A stretch of DNA of 64,000 nt from Brassica napus (Eukaryota > Streptophyta > Magnoliopsida > Brassicales > Brassicaceae). The stretch lies in contig NC_063451.1 in the NCBI RefSeq assembly GCF_020379485.1, forward strand, positions 25,774,630 to 25,838,629. Direction: 5' to 3'. The translations under genes were made by a program, and so were the position numbers. How positions within the stretch are numbered: position 1 is the stretch's first letter; every line of letters begins with the position of its first letter. Below the pieces are notes generated by a model. The model worked only from the letters and a program-made list of their open reading frames with translations. It was not told the DNA's origin and ran no database searches. This document shows positions 36,143-48,379 of this stretch, one piece after another.

Positions 36143-37241
36143 TCCCTTATATATTAAAGTAGAAACATTGTAATAAATGCGTTCACACTAAAATGGACAC
36201 ATATAATGTGTAGAAACATTGTAATAAATGCGTTCACACTAAAATGGACACGTGTCACATGTAGAGAGTTTCTCAACCAAACTCTACATAAATATGTTCA
36301 CACTATGTAATTTACGTTTTTTTAATATAAAACTCATATGCATGGTTCTTGTTTACGTTATTTTTATTGTTTACGAATAGAACTAGACAAATTATTCATA
36401 AATTTTGATTCGATTTGTTATCTGTTTTGATTCGAACCGAAAATCCGGATATCTGTTACTCTACGAAGCAAATCAAATATTAAAATGCAATATCCGTAAA
36501 AAAAAAAGCAAATCACAAATATCAATATTTATAGGAAAGAATATCCAATTTGATCTGTTATATGCATATATATATATTTATTTATTTATTTAAAGAATTA
36601 TATATAAGTTATACATTATAGTTTATAAAAAATTTACAATATTTTTGTTTTTTTCATTTTAAGAATTTTATTTTTCATGTATTATTTTGAAACAAAAATG
36701 TCATTTAATATTAATTAACAATATCTTTATACATTTATCAACCATCTTTATATACTTTTACATACAAATACATGTGCACATTGACGTGAGCACCTTATAA
36801 CTAAGTATTTACCACAGCTAAAATATCTAATTTTTGGAAGTTAAAATATTCTTTTTTTTAATGCTTCTTTCACTATCAACGAAATTGTAGTAAAAGGATT
36901 TGTCTTAATATTTTTTTTTCTTTTTTTTTAACTATTATCCATTTAGAAACTATAATATGAAGCCATTGGTTCGACATCACGATTATCTAAGGTTCATAAC
37001 ATGAAAACAAACAAATAATAGTAATTTTTTTATTATCACAGGAAAAAAAAACATAAAACATTTTAACCGAACAAACCAAATAAATATTGATTTAAAATGA
37101 TAGTTATATTTTAGGAGATTAAAAACAAAAACAACAACCTAATACCGAACCGATATCCAGATTAAACAGATTAAAGTCTTCTTATTAAAAACTAACAAAA
37201 CTAATAATCACATTCCGCGCAGGGCGCGGGTTATTACCTAT
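36143..37241 (+). mobile_element. Inner non-autonomous Helitron
   Basis: Starts TCCCTTATATATTAAAGTAG after an A and ends with the perfect hairpin CCGCGC-AGG-GCGCGG followed by GTTATTACCTAT before a T. The final CTAT is one base off the usual CTAG. Insertion between A and T agrees with Helitron biology. No coding capacity. Confidence 0.7.
36159..36251. repeat. 51-bp tandem duplication in the inner Helitron
   Basis: Two identical 42-bp copies that start GTAGAAACATTGTAATAAAT and end AATGGACAC, separated by 9 bp. Confidence 0.85.
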
Positions 37242-38230
37242 TTTAAATGATATTAACATACAGAGTATATTTTAAATATTAATATCTATTAAATGATGCT
37301 TTCTACTCATATGTTTTTTTGATCACGTGCATCTTTAATAGCAAAAACTTTAAATTACTGATAACAAAATTTTCATTGTGAGATTAATAATTTTAGTAAT
37401 TTATAATTTAAAAAAAATTATCAATGTTAGTTCAAAACTTTTATAAAAAAAAATTATTCAAAGTAAATTTTGAAATTAAAATATTTATTTATTCAATATG
37501 GTTTATAGTTTAATTTAGAATGATATATATACATATATATTTTAAATCTTAATGATTAATTAAATTAGACTTTTATTTATATGATTTTGTAATCATTTGT
37601 ATTTTGTCATAACAAAAATTTTAAACAATGGATCGCAAAATTTGAATGTGAGACTTTTAACAGTTCTAGTAATTTAAAGTCGTTTTTTAAAATTCAAAAT
37701 ATAATATATACAGAAAAATCTAAAATTTTATAATATGGTTATTGTGATTTTTTTAAATTATTTTAATAGTTTAAAATTAAACAAATTTGATAAACGATAC
37801 ATTATTTTTTTATCAGATCTTTATTATTCAAAATCATTAATTGTCATATATACTTTAGCCACATTAGACAATTTTGTAATCTTTATTTAAGGAAATAATA
37901 GATAACATTAATAATGAATTTATGCTTAGTTTAATAAAAAGTTTATTATATAATTAGATGGACCAACATATTTCTCTAATTATTATAAGAATTATTATAG
38001 TGATGACACATGGCTACAAAAAGAAGTTGTAATATTTCACAAATAATATAGAGGAGATTGATATTTTACGTGACGTGATAGAGTCAATACACAACCGCAA
38101 CCGCACTTTTTAAGTTACTCAATCACTAATGGTCAACAAGTTGAATACCATCTAGAAGAAAGCACGTGAATGTCATATGGATTAATTACCATTCTAAGCA
38201 ATATAAACTTGCACATATTGTTTATATATA

Positions 38231-40455
38231 CTAGGATAAGTCATGCGCGTGAGTTTATTTGTATATATTATCGATAGTTTTTTTATATATGTGATCATTT
38301 TATTTATATATATTTAATATTTTTTGTTGTTATTATATAATTTCTTTCCGAAGGATCGGATCAATTTTTATTAAAAATAATGGAATAAACTATAATTCAT
38401 ACATCATGGGTTGATCGGATTGGACATTAAACAAATTATGATAAAAAACCTTATTTTTTCCATCGAACACATTCTTAAAAAAAATGAACAGTATTGTTTT
38501 CACAGTTGAATTATTTTGAATTTTAGCTTCCATATGGTTTTGAAAGCTTTCGAATCAACCATCAAATGGATACATGTCATTTTAATGTTTTTAGTCGAAT
38601 ACTTAAGGAAAACTTACATTTTTGTAATTTAAAGTCGTTTTAAAAAATTCAAAATATAACATCAAAGAAAAAATCTAACATATAAGAAAAATCTAACATA
38701 TAAGGTGTCCTCATTTTTGTATTTTAAAGTCATTTTTTAAAAAAAAAAATAACATATAAGGTTTCCTCATTTTTGTAATTTAAAGTCATTTTAAAAAATT
38801 CAAAATATAACATATAAGAAAAAATCTAATTTTTTATTATATGGTTAATGTGATTGTTTATTTTTTTTAATAATATAAAATTAAACAAAATTAATAAGGA
38901 TGCAAAAAATTGTTATCAAATCTTTATTATTCATAATCATTAATTGCCATATATATGTAAATCATATTAGGTAATTTCGTAGCTTTTGTTTAGGGAACGA
39001 ATACACACTTCTTATATTTTAGGTTAATATAATGTTCTCTAGTGGACATTAAACAAATTATGACATAAAAACCTTATTTTTTTCCTCGAACACAATTTTG
39101 AAAAAGTGAATAGTATTGTTTTCACAGTTGAATTATTTTGACTTTTAACTTACATATGGTTTTGAAAGCTTTCAAATCAACCATCGAACTCATACATGTC
39201 ATTTTAATTTTTTTAGTCGTATATTTAAGGAAAACTTACATTTTTGTAATTTAAAGTTGTTTTAAAAAAATTCAAAATATAACATATAAAAAAAAATCTA
39301 ACATATAAGGTGTCCTCATTTTTGTATTTTAAAGTCGTTTTTAAAAAAAAATAACATATAAGGTTTCCTCATTTCTGTAATTTAAAGCCATTTTAAAAAA
39401 TTCAAAATATAACATATAAGAAAAAATCTAATTTTTTAGTATATGGTTAATGTGATTGTTTATTTTTTTTAATAATATAAAATTAAACAAAAATGAAAAA
39501 TGATGCAAAAATTGTTATCAAATCTTTATTATTCATAATCATTAATTGTCATATATATGTAAATCATATTAGGTAATTCTGTAGCTTTTATTTAAGGAAA
39601 GAATACACACTTCTTATATTTTAGGTTAATATAATGTTCTCTAGTGGACATTAAACAAATTATGACATAAAAATCTTATTTTTTTCCAGCGAACATATTC
39701 TTGAAAAAAATGAACAGTATTGTTTTCACAGTTGAATTATTTTGACTTTTATCTTCCATATGGTTTTGAAAGCTTTCAAATCAACCATCGAATTGATACA
39801 TGTCATTTTAATGTTTTTAGTCGTATACTTAAGGAAAACTTACATTTTTGTAATTTAAAGTCGTTTTAAAAAAATTCAAAATATAACATATAAGAAAATT
39901 CTAACATATAAAAAAAATATAACATATAAGGTGTCCTCATTTTTGTATTTTAAAGTCGTTTAAAAAAATATATAACATATAAAGGTTTCCTCATTTTTGT
40001 AATTTAAAGTCATTTTAAAAAATTCAAAATATAACGTATAAAAAAAATCTAATTTTTTTATTATATGGTTAATGTGATTGTTTAAGTTTTTTTAATAATA
40101 TAAATTTAAACAAAAATGAAGAAGGATGCAAAAATTGTTATCAAATCTTTATTATTCATAATCATTAATTTCCGTATATATGTAAATCATATTAGGTAAT
40201 TTCGTAGCTTTTATTTAAGGAAAGAATACACACTTCATATATTTTTAGGTTAATATAATGTTCTGTAGTGTTATATAATTATGGAATAATGTGACACTAT
40301 TATATTAAACTATACTTTATATTAGATGCTCTAGAATTCTTTGAAATGTAATTTAGAAGGCATTTAGAGTGCCATCTAGAACTTTGGGATTTTTTTAATT
40401 AATACAAAATTAAGGTTCTAATTTTTCAAATGCTTCTCAATTAATATATAGGGGA
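38231..40455 (-). mobile_element. Non-autonomous Helitron with internal tandem repeats (copy A)
   Basis: On the minus strand it runs from TCCCCTATATATTAATTGAG (40455, preceded by A) to CACGCGCATGACTTATCCTAG (38231, followed by T): 5' TC, 3' CTAG, A/T target. About 2.2 kb. A related inverted copy lies at 61624-63858. No helicase or other protein is encoded; three internal units of about 610 bp make up most of the length. Confidence 0.8.
38408..40270. repeat. Three ~610-bp tandem units inside Helitron copy A
   Basis: The phrase CATATGGTTTTGAAAGCTTT recurs near 38531, 39156 and 39760, and TATGTAAATCATATTAGGTA near 38954, 39558 and 40179, a period of 605-625 bp. Each unit also holds smaller repeats of AACATATAAGG(T/G)T..CCTCATTT. 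Confidence 0.8.
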
Positions 40456-40626
40456 TGTGAGCAGAAAATTGTAAGAAAAAAAGAAAGAAATGAATCCAAC
40501 GTTTATAAACTTCTTTAAATACTTTAATAGCATGAGAAGACCCAAGTAAATAATTGCTTATCAATTTGTGAGTAAACTGTCTTTACATAGTTTTCGTGGT
40601 AGTATGTCTTTATCAAAACTTTTCTA

Positions 40627-40866
40627 CCTCTGTCCTAATTTAAATGAGGATTTAGAAGTTTTCACGCATATATAGTAGACTAACACAAAATCAATTCTAA
40701 CCTTGTGTATTTATTTTTTTTGCTCTATTTCATCACTACGGCAAATTCAAGGCAAAGGGTAAAAAATGTCATTCTTTATTATTTTTTACTTAGATTTCTA
40801 TAAACGACAAGTAAAACAAAATAAAATATAAATTCTAAAACCTCATTTAAAAAAAAACGGAAGAAG
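40627..40866. mobile_element. Stowaway-like MITE upstream of BCAT1
   Basis: A 240-bp element flanked by TA. Left end CCTCTGTCCTAATTTAAATG and right end (reverse complement) CTTCTTCCGTTTTTTTTTAA followed by ATGAGG are imperfect inverted copies of the CTCCCTCCGTTCC Stowaway end. Confidence 0.6.
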
Positions 40867-40871
40867 TATTA

Positions 40872-41039
40872 TTTTAATACCAAAAGAAGTAATTAATCAT
40901 AGAAACATAGCTGTAATCATTTTACCAAAAAAACATAGCTGTAATTAAAACTTTTCTATTATTATTTTTAATACCGAAAGAAGTAATTAATCATAGAAAC
41001 ATAGCTGTAATCATTTTACCATAAAAAACATAGCTGTAA
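40872..41039. repeat. 94-bp direct duplication in the BCAT1 promoter region
   Basis: Copies at 40872-40944 and 40966-41039 share TTTTAATACC.AAAGAAGTA and CATAGAAACATAGCTGTAAT with one or two changes. It lies 50-220 bp before the likely TATA box of BCAT1. Confidence 0.8.
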
Positions 41040-41051
41040 ATGCTTCTATTT

Positions 41052-41098
41052 TCCTCTCCTCTCTCTCGCTCTCTCTCTCTCTATATATCAACCCTCTC
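41052..41098 (+). promoter_or_regulatory. CT-rich tract and TATA box of BCAT1
   Basis: A (CT)n stretch runs into TATATAT at 41092-41098, 106 bp before the ATG. With a start 25-35 bp downstream this leaves a 5' UTR of about 75-80 bp. A CT tract beside a TATA box is a common plant promoter layout; assignment is inference from position. Confidence 0.45.
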
Positions 41099-41203
41099 TT
41101 TCTCCCTCTGCTCTTCAGTCTCCTACCTGTCAAAATTGGTGACAACATCCCATCCAAGAGTTTCAGTTTGGTGCACACACATAAAGCTCGTACAACATTT
41201 TTC

Positions 41204-43782
41204 ATGGCTCTTCGCTGCTTACTTAAATCTCCAACAACTTCCTCTTATATTTCTAAGGTTTGTACTTTTCTCCCAATAAATCTTTTTACTCTTCAATTCA
41301 AAAAAAGACATCTGCTTCGTCTGAGGCTTACGCTCCTGTGTGGTTGTCTGGTATGTATTCATTAATATTACAGATCTGTGGATTTCGTATGCATGGGACC
41401 AAGGCAGTAGCTTCTGTTGTAGAAGAACATGTCTCAGCGATGCTGAGGTCAGAACGGTAATATTACCTACAATACTAACGTTAATTTGTCCTTTCTTTTG
41501 TCATTACCACCACATAAAATTTACAAGAAAACGTTAAAATGGGATTTAAGAAAAGAAAGTACGTAAGAAAAAAAAAACAGTTGGTAAAAGTGTACTTCTA
41601 GTTATAGTATTAAATATTGTGCGACGTCAAGCTACCCGGTCATCAATGTAATGGGTTCAACTTCCACCCATTCTCCTTCAATGAGGGTAACAAAAGTATA
41701 GCAACAATGAAAGTTAAATTAAATATAACTGCATATATGCATGTATAAGAAAATGTTTTATTGTGAAATCTTAAATGTGAAATGAAAATGACTATTACTT
41801 TCGATCGAATTTAATTTACGTTTATCAGTGATCTTTAATCCACACATATTATAAGAGTCCACTTGTATACTAATTAAATAAAAATGACCTTTAATAGGCA
41901 AAAGTTTCTTATGCTGCAGTGAGGATGGAGAGTATGCTGATGTAGACTGGGACAACCTCGGATTCAGTCTTGTACCAACAGATTACATGTTCGCCACAAG
42001 AAGTTGTAAAGAAGGAAACTTCGAACAAGGTTGCCTTAGCCGTTACGGCAACATGGAGCTCAACCCCGCTGCTGGAATTCTCAACTATGGCCAGGCAAAG
42101 CTTCAAATCTTTATCCAAAAAAACACACACAAAATATTCATATAATAAATGATTTTTTTCTGGTGGATTTTGCAGGGACTAATAGAGGGGATGAAGGCGT
42201 ACCGAGGAGAAGACGGTAGGGTTCTAATGTTTCGTCCAGAGCTAAACGCGATGCGTATGAAGAATGGAGCTGAGAGAATGTGTATGCATTCTCCTTCTGT
42301 CCAGCAGTTTATGGAAGGTGCCAAGCAGACCGTTCTCGCAAACAAACGTTGGGTAAAACTTCTCGTCATATTGTTTGCTCCTCGATACGAGCGCCGGTTT
42401 AAGTGGGGATAAGCGGTGGTCCAATCCTGTGTTCCTCCATATTATAATAGTCAACCCGAATTATATATATATATATTATTTTTAATACAAAATATAATGG
42501 AAAGGAACAAAAAAAATATGTTTTACATTTCACCACAAGTTTTATAAAAAAATCATCCATAATATATTAAAAATCTTAAATAAATTAATGTCAACGTAAA
42601 AAAAAAATCTTTGATTTAGTTCTCTTGAAAGACTCAGGCTTTTTTTCACTAGGTTCCTCCTCCGGGAAAAGGCTCGTTGTATCTCAGACCGTTGTTGTTT
42701 GGAAGCGGAGCAAGCTTGGGTGTGTCTGCAGCATCAGAGTACACTTTTGTTGTGTTTGGCTCTCCTGTTCAAAACTATTTTAAGGTCAGTGCTTTTAAAA
42801 CGTTACCTTGATCTTGGTCTTGATCTTTCTTTTTTTTAATCTTGAATTTGATTGCTTGTATAGGAAGGCACAGCAGCCTTGAACCTCTACGTTGAGGAGG
42901 TGGTTCCACGCGCGTATATTGGAGGAACTGGTGCCGTTAAGTCCATTTCGAATTACGGTCCAGTAAGTTAAAACACTCAAGTCCACTCTATTTTGGATAT
43001 GGTTTGGAGTACTAAAGTGTTCTGTTTATAAGTGAGTGTTGTTTTGGTAATGAACTGTAAACAAAGGTGCTTGACGCGATGAGAAGAGCGAAAGCGAGAG
43101 GGTTTTCGGATGTATTGTATCTTGATGCAGAAACAAAGAAGAACATAGAAGAAGTTTCTGCTGCTAATATATTCCTTGTAAAGGTAAAAAAGGAAACTCT
43201 TTTTTATGAAGGAAGTTGAATGCTTCTTTTGTTAATGTAAAAACTGAAGTTTCTTGAGTCGTTTCAGGGGAATACAATAGTAACTCCAGCTACAAATGGG
43301 ACTATTCTCAGAGGGATCATACGAGAGAGCGTTATCGAAATTGCCCTTGATCTTGGTTATAAGGTAAGGTTACTTGAATCCCAAGAAAGAGAGTGTCTTC
43401 TGCTCTGTTATACTCTGTTTCTACATTTTCAAACTCTTTTGCAATTCTTGAAAAGTGTGTAATGTAACAGGTGGAAGAACGAGTAGTTCCGGTAGAAGAA
43501 ATAAAGGAAGCAGAAGAAGTTTTCTGCACCGGAACTGCCGCTGGAATTGCTTCTGTTGGAAGCATCACGTTTCAGAACACAAGGTCTACTCTTCTTCTTC
43601 ACATACATGGATATAATACATATTTATATTCTTAGGATTATTAACTTATCTGTTTAAAAATCTGCAGGACTGAGTACAAAGTGGGAGATGGGCTAGTTAC
43701 ACAACAACTTCGATCTATTCTTGTCGGAATACAAACTGGTTCTATCCAAGACACTAAGCACTGGATTTTGGAAATTGACTAA
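41204..43782 (+). CDS. BCAT1: Branched-chain amino acid aminotransferase, BCAT1-like (At1g10060 type)
   Basis: PLP enzyme that moves the amino group between Leu, Ile or Val and 2-oxoglutarate; Arabidopsis BCAT1 is mitochondrial and acts in degradation (family knowledge). Ten exons: 41204-41257, 41374-41456, 41920-42094, 42176-42352, 42653-42784, 42864-42962, 43067-43183, 43268-43363, 43471-43583, 43668-43782. Phase closes, giving 386 residues (Arabidopsis 384). The first exon [18 protein letters not shown] is basic and Ser-rich, as in a targeting peptide. The PLP-binding lysine is at about residue 233 in [11 protein letters not shown]. Other class IV motifs: [42 protein letters not shown] and [17 protein letters not shown]. 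Intron 3 is GC-AG. Stands in tandem with the BCAT2-like gene 2.4 kb downstream; from exon 4 on all exon lengths are identical. Confidence 0.94.
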
Positions 43783-44949
43783 TTTGAGAGAAAAAGATCA
43801 TTATGTTGCACTCTTTGTTGTATAATTTAAAAGATAAAACTTATTAAAACTTCAACAATATTGTTTACATTGTTTGCATCCATTCATTGTCTACAGAGTG
43901 GTATGTGATCATTCTCCTTAGTTAGGCTTTACCTTTGAAGACATTTTATGTTGCCCAAAATCCTGTAATTGAAATGCCAAAAGAAGCCCAAAATGTCCAA
44001 ATTATGAGATTAAGATTTACAAACCCTACTCATAGAGTTTTTTTCAAGGAAGTCCACCAAAACCCTAGGGAACTTTGTCAAGGTCTGATCTAGTTTTCCT
44101 TTTTAGGAGAAATTGTATCACTTAAGTAGTCTTATTTTTCACAAATTAGCTTCTATTGGTCTGTGAGTGAGCATGAATTAAGAATTTATCTAGGACTTGT
44201 TAGCTCTGCAATACTTTTAAATTTTAATCATTAGTTAATTTTTTTTATTATCATTAGTTAATTTGCTTGCGAATGTTTCTCTTTGCTAAAGCCTGTGTTG
44301 TGAATTTGTGATTAGGATCTACTATGCAAATAGTTAGGAATGTTGGCAGTTTACAAAGTCTAGTTTTGCTAGATCTGAGCTTCCATGGTCTGTGATTCTA
44401 GCACATGTTCATAGATGATACACCATTAGGTTTGGTTGTTAGATTTTGAACTGAAGAAGGAAAAAAAAAATTATTACAAGGAAAAACAAAGGGGTGAGAC
44501 AGTTAGACAAAGATATTTTTGATAGGACGTTATGGAAAGGGACATGTTTAGTAAGCACATGATGAAAAACGTTGTTATCAAATCAGAAAGCTCTTTCACT
44601 AACGTGATAATGAAGGAAGACGTTGAAAAGACGATGATGTGAGACATTTAACGAAAGTTTTAACTTATCACTGACAGCCTCTGCATCCGATGTGGCTATT
44701 ACTTGTCGAGTTTATCCCCACCATCCCTGGAACTCCCATAAAGGATTTTGTAATATAATATTTTTTTTTGAAAATAATCAATAGTTTCTGAAAATAAAAT
44801 TTTCTAGAGTATACACGCTTATTAAGAATTTAATAAATATTTATAATTTAATTTATTTTTTACTTTATTATACACTTTCCAATAACTTTCTACTAATGAA
44901 ATTTAATCAATTCAAATATTCTCAATTAATGTTCTTCAAAAGTATAAAA

Positions 44950-45031
44950 AAGTACCTTAACAATATAGAAAATCTATTTTTGTGGAACAAGAAAAAAATC
45001 TAAAACATCTTACTTTCGGGAACGGAGGTAG
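44950..45031. mobile_element. Right end of a Stowaway MITE (truncated)
   Basis: The sequence ending CGGGAACGGAGGTAG before TA is a standard Stowaway right end. No matching CTCCCTCCG left end is found within 400 bp, so the left part is lost or too diverged; the left border is approximate. Confidence 0.5.
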
Positions 45032-45436
45032 TATATTATTATATGGAGGGACATCGATAATTCCCAGACAAGTAGACAACGCACACTTGATGATGAGAAC
45101 TTGGACTATCTTTATTTGAAAGTGCGCCATCCCTAAACTATAATGTGTATTATAACATTATTTTATCATTGGTCAAAATTTCTCGAAAAATACACTAGCA
45201 CCCCTTATCATTTCTGTGATCAGTGATCTTTATTGAAAATATTTTGTTAAGAACAAAAAATACCAAATTGAAAGACATTCATCTTTTTAACGTGTATCAT
45301 ACGTTACTAAGTTGTGTTAGAGTTTATGTATTATCTGTTCAGCAAACACATGATGGACAAATGCTAAAATAATATACTAATTTATTTAAAGATCCACAAA
45401 TCTATGTAATTCTATGCATAAAGGGCATAATGTTTA

Positions 45437-45699
45437 GAGCATCAACAACGCGGAGTTTTAAAACTGCTTCTTAAAAAAAAATTTAAAATCATGCGGGTCT
45501 CACCATTATTTTTAGGGCCGCCTCTTCTACCTCTTCCGTAAGAAGCGAGTTTGAGAGGATTTTGTCACTTTTCGCGGACTCCACTGATACATGGCAGCCT
45601 GCGATTGTTTTTTTTTTAATTTTTTTTTAAATCAGATAAAATAAAAAAAGGTAAAAAAATACAAAAAAAAACCCATGCCCTTTACCGTTAACGATGCTC
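45437..45699. mobile_element. PIF/Harbinger-like MITE
   Basis: A 263-bp element flanked by TTA on both sides (45434-45436 and 45700-45702). Left end GAGCATCAACAACGCGG, right end (reverse complement) GAGCATCGTTAACGG. A TTA target duplication points to PIF/Harbinger (Tourist-like) elements. Confidence 0.6.
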
Positions 45700-46217
45700 T
45701 TAGGACGTCAAAAATGGAAAAAAAGCTGATATTATACCAACTAAAAATAATTTACAAATTCAAAAATAGGATATTTCCAAAAGTTTCGTTAATTGTTTGG
45801 TAATTACACCCCCCTCATTCAAACAAAACAAGAACAAAGATCCGTTTATTTCGATTAGTTATAGTTCCAGAGAGAGACGTCTAGATCTGGTCAGGTAGAT
45901 AGACACAAGTGACGAAGCAAAGAAAACAATAATAATAACGCAGAAAAACAAGATAAGAACTCTTACCAATTTCCACTCTGAGAAAGGAAAGGAAAAATAT
46001 AATAAAATTCAACGATTTGCCAAGATAAAAGCAAGACACTTCACATAAGCTTGGCAATCACTTACGTGTTGGATACTTAATTTGACACACTGTGTTCTTG
46101 GTGTTCTCTTCACCTTTTCTTTTTGCTATCTTTCAACAATTTTCTCGTTTTTCTTGTTTTTATTTAATCAATAAGAAGATCATCATCTTCCACAACCAGA
46201 AACAAAGGCTCTCCAAG

Positions 46218-48123
46218 ATGATCAAAGCAATCTCATGTCTACGCAAAAGGCTGGTTCTACCTCTTCATACACATATTCGTACGGTATAAACTAATGAATT
46301 CTTGAGACAAAACTCAAATCTCATATACAAACATGTCTGAAAATGTTTTTTTTTTCTTTGGTTTTCTGATGAACAGCTACAAACTTTCTCTAAGTACAAC
46401 GCACAAGCTGCCTTAGCCTTGCGAGAGGAGCGTAAGAAACCCCTTTATCAGTAAGTTTAGATCCAACTCACATTAATATTGCCTTAACCAATACAATTTT
46501 TACATTTAAAAGCTCTGTTTTCACAATCACTGTTTCGTATTATATAGAGATGAGGAGTATGCGGATGTGGACTGGGACAATCTCGGGTTTGGTCTAACTC
46601 CAGCTGATTACATGTACGTCATGAAATGCTCAAAAGACGGCAAATTCTCTGAAGGTGAACTTAGTCGCTTTGGCAATATTCAGCTAAGTCCCTCCGCTGG
46701 TGTCTTAAACTATGGACAGGCAAAGCCTCTTATAACCCAAATGTTTCTTAATTTTTATCTCTAGATTTTCTAACAAAATGGGGTTATTATTTATTAACAG
46801 GCGATATATGAAGGTACAAAAGCATATAGAAAAGAAAACGGAAAGCTTCTTCTGTTTCGCCCTGATCACAACGCTGTCCGAATGCAGCTTGGTGCTGAAA
46901 GGATGCTCATGCCTTCTCCTTCCGTTGATCAGTTTGTTGATGCTGTTAAACACACCGCTTTTGCAAATAAACGTTGGGTATAAAACTCTTTCTTGTAACA
47001 CACGTTATATATATATATCCTCTGAGGAGGTTTCCTTTGGGATTATTATCTGAGTGAGTTTTTGTGAGGTGGTCAGGTTCCACCTTCAGGGAAAGGTTCT
47101 TTGTACATTAGGCCTCTGTTGATGGGAAGTGGTCCTATTCTTGGTTTAGGACCTGCACCTGAATATACATTCATTGTCTATGCATCTCCTGTTGGTAACT
47201 ACTTCAAGGTATCCTCTCTTTCCTTCCTCTTTGGCTTTATTTTTCTGAGTGACAATAGAAGAAAAATATTTTCTCTACTTGTATATAGGAAGGTATTGCT
47301 GCTTTAAACCTCTATGTGGAGGAAGAGTATGTCCGTGCAGCTCCCGGTGGAGCTGGAGGAGTCAAGAGCATCACAAACTATGCACCAGTAAGTACTGAAA
47401 CTCCACTTAGTTTCAAAGATGGAGAGAGGCAACAAGTTATTTATAAACCAATGTGTTGTAGGTTTTGAAAGCACTGAGTAGAGCCAAGAGCCGTGGGTTT
47501 TCAGACGTTCTTTATCTTGATTCTGTAAAGAAGAAGTATCTTGAGGAAGCTTCTTCTTGTAACGTCTTTGTTGTAAAGGTAACATACATACTTTTGGTGT
47601 TTTTTTCTGCTGTGTCTTAATAACACTAGTTCAGGGTCGGACAATCTCAACTCCTGCAACCAATGGGACAATCCTCGAGGGGATTACTCGGAAAAGTGTT
47701 ATGGAGATTGCAAGTGATCAAGGTTATGAGGTAAAACAAATCAAAGGTTGTTTTAGAGATTAAAAAAGAAAACTAAGTTTCTCACACTTGGGATGTGATC
47801 AGGTAGTAGAGAAGGCAGTTCATGTGGATGAAGTAATGGATGCAGATGAAGTTTTTTGCACTGGAACAGCTGTTGGAGTTGCTCCAGTGGGCACTATAAC
47901 ATATCAAGACAAAAGGTAAAAAAACCTCACAATGACTTCTACAAGTTTTACTCCAAACTTAAAACAAAGATTTGGCCTGATGTATTTATATCTTTCTGAA
48001 ACATTCAGAGTAGAGTATGAAACCGGGGATGAATCTGTCTGCCAGAAACTGCGTTCGGTTCTTGTCGGTATTCAGACAGGATCGATTGAAGATACCAAAG
48101 GATGGGTCACATGTATCAACTGA
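46218..48123 (+). CDS. BCAT2: Branched-chain amino acid aminotransferase, BCAT2-like (At1g10070 type)
   Basis: Same reaction as the upstream BCAT1-like enzyme; Arabidopsis BCAT2 is stress-inducible and has been placed in plastids, with some debate (family knowledge). Ten exons: 46218-46283, 46377-46450, 46548-46719, 46801-46977, 47077-47208, 47289-47387, 47462-47578, 47635-47730, 47803-47915, 48009-48123; 386 residues, phase closed. The N-terminus [20 protein letters not shown] is basic with hydroxylated and hydrophobic residues, fitting an organelle targeting peptide. The PLP lysine is at about 233 in [11 protein letters not shown]. Other motifs: [86 protein letters not shown]. Intron 3 is GC-AG, as in the upstream gene. 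Which of the two starts and targeting signals is used cannot be settled from sequence. Confidence 0.94.
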
Positions 48124-48379
48124 TAAACCAATTATCAACCACATTACTCTGCATTGTATACACGACACTTGTGTAAAACATATATGATATAGAAAAGCTC
48201 TTTTGATCATTTCTCTTTTGTATAATATTATTCTTCGTCTTTTCGCAAAAAAAAGTATGAAAAAAATGAATCCTACTTGTACACAAGTAACCAAGCATTG
48301 TTTCATTCCCACCTGCAGTAACTATAAAAATTCACATTTCAATTTAGCAGAGCAGAACTGTACAATCCTTCAAAGTATC

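Larger units (their letters stand above)
35934..38057 (-). mobile_element. Non-autonomous Helitron, split by a second Helitron
   Basis: On the minus strand the 5' end is TCTCCTCTATATTATTTGTG (starting 38057, preceded by A) and the 3' end is a GC-rich hairpin CGCGCAAGGCGC followed by ATATCTTAATCTAG (ending 35934). TC at the 5' end and hairpin plus CTAG at the 3' end are Helitron marks. The base after CTAG is C, not the expected T. No protein is encoded. The block 36143-37241 is inserted in it. Confidence 0.65.
43783..46217. other. Intergenic region between the two BCAT genes
   Basis: The 3' UTR of BCAT1, repeat DNA with two MITEs (listed separately), then the BCAT2 promoter. No further gene seen. 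A pyrimidine-rich stretch precedes the BCAT2 ATG. Confidence 0.6.
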
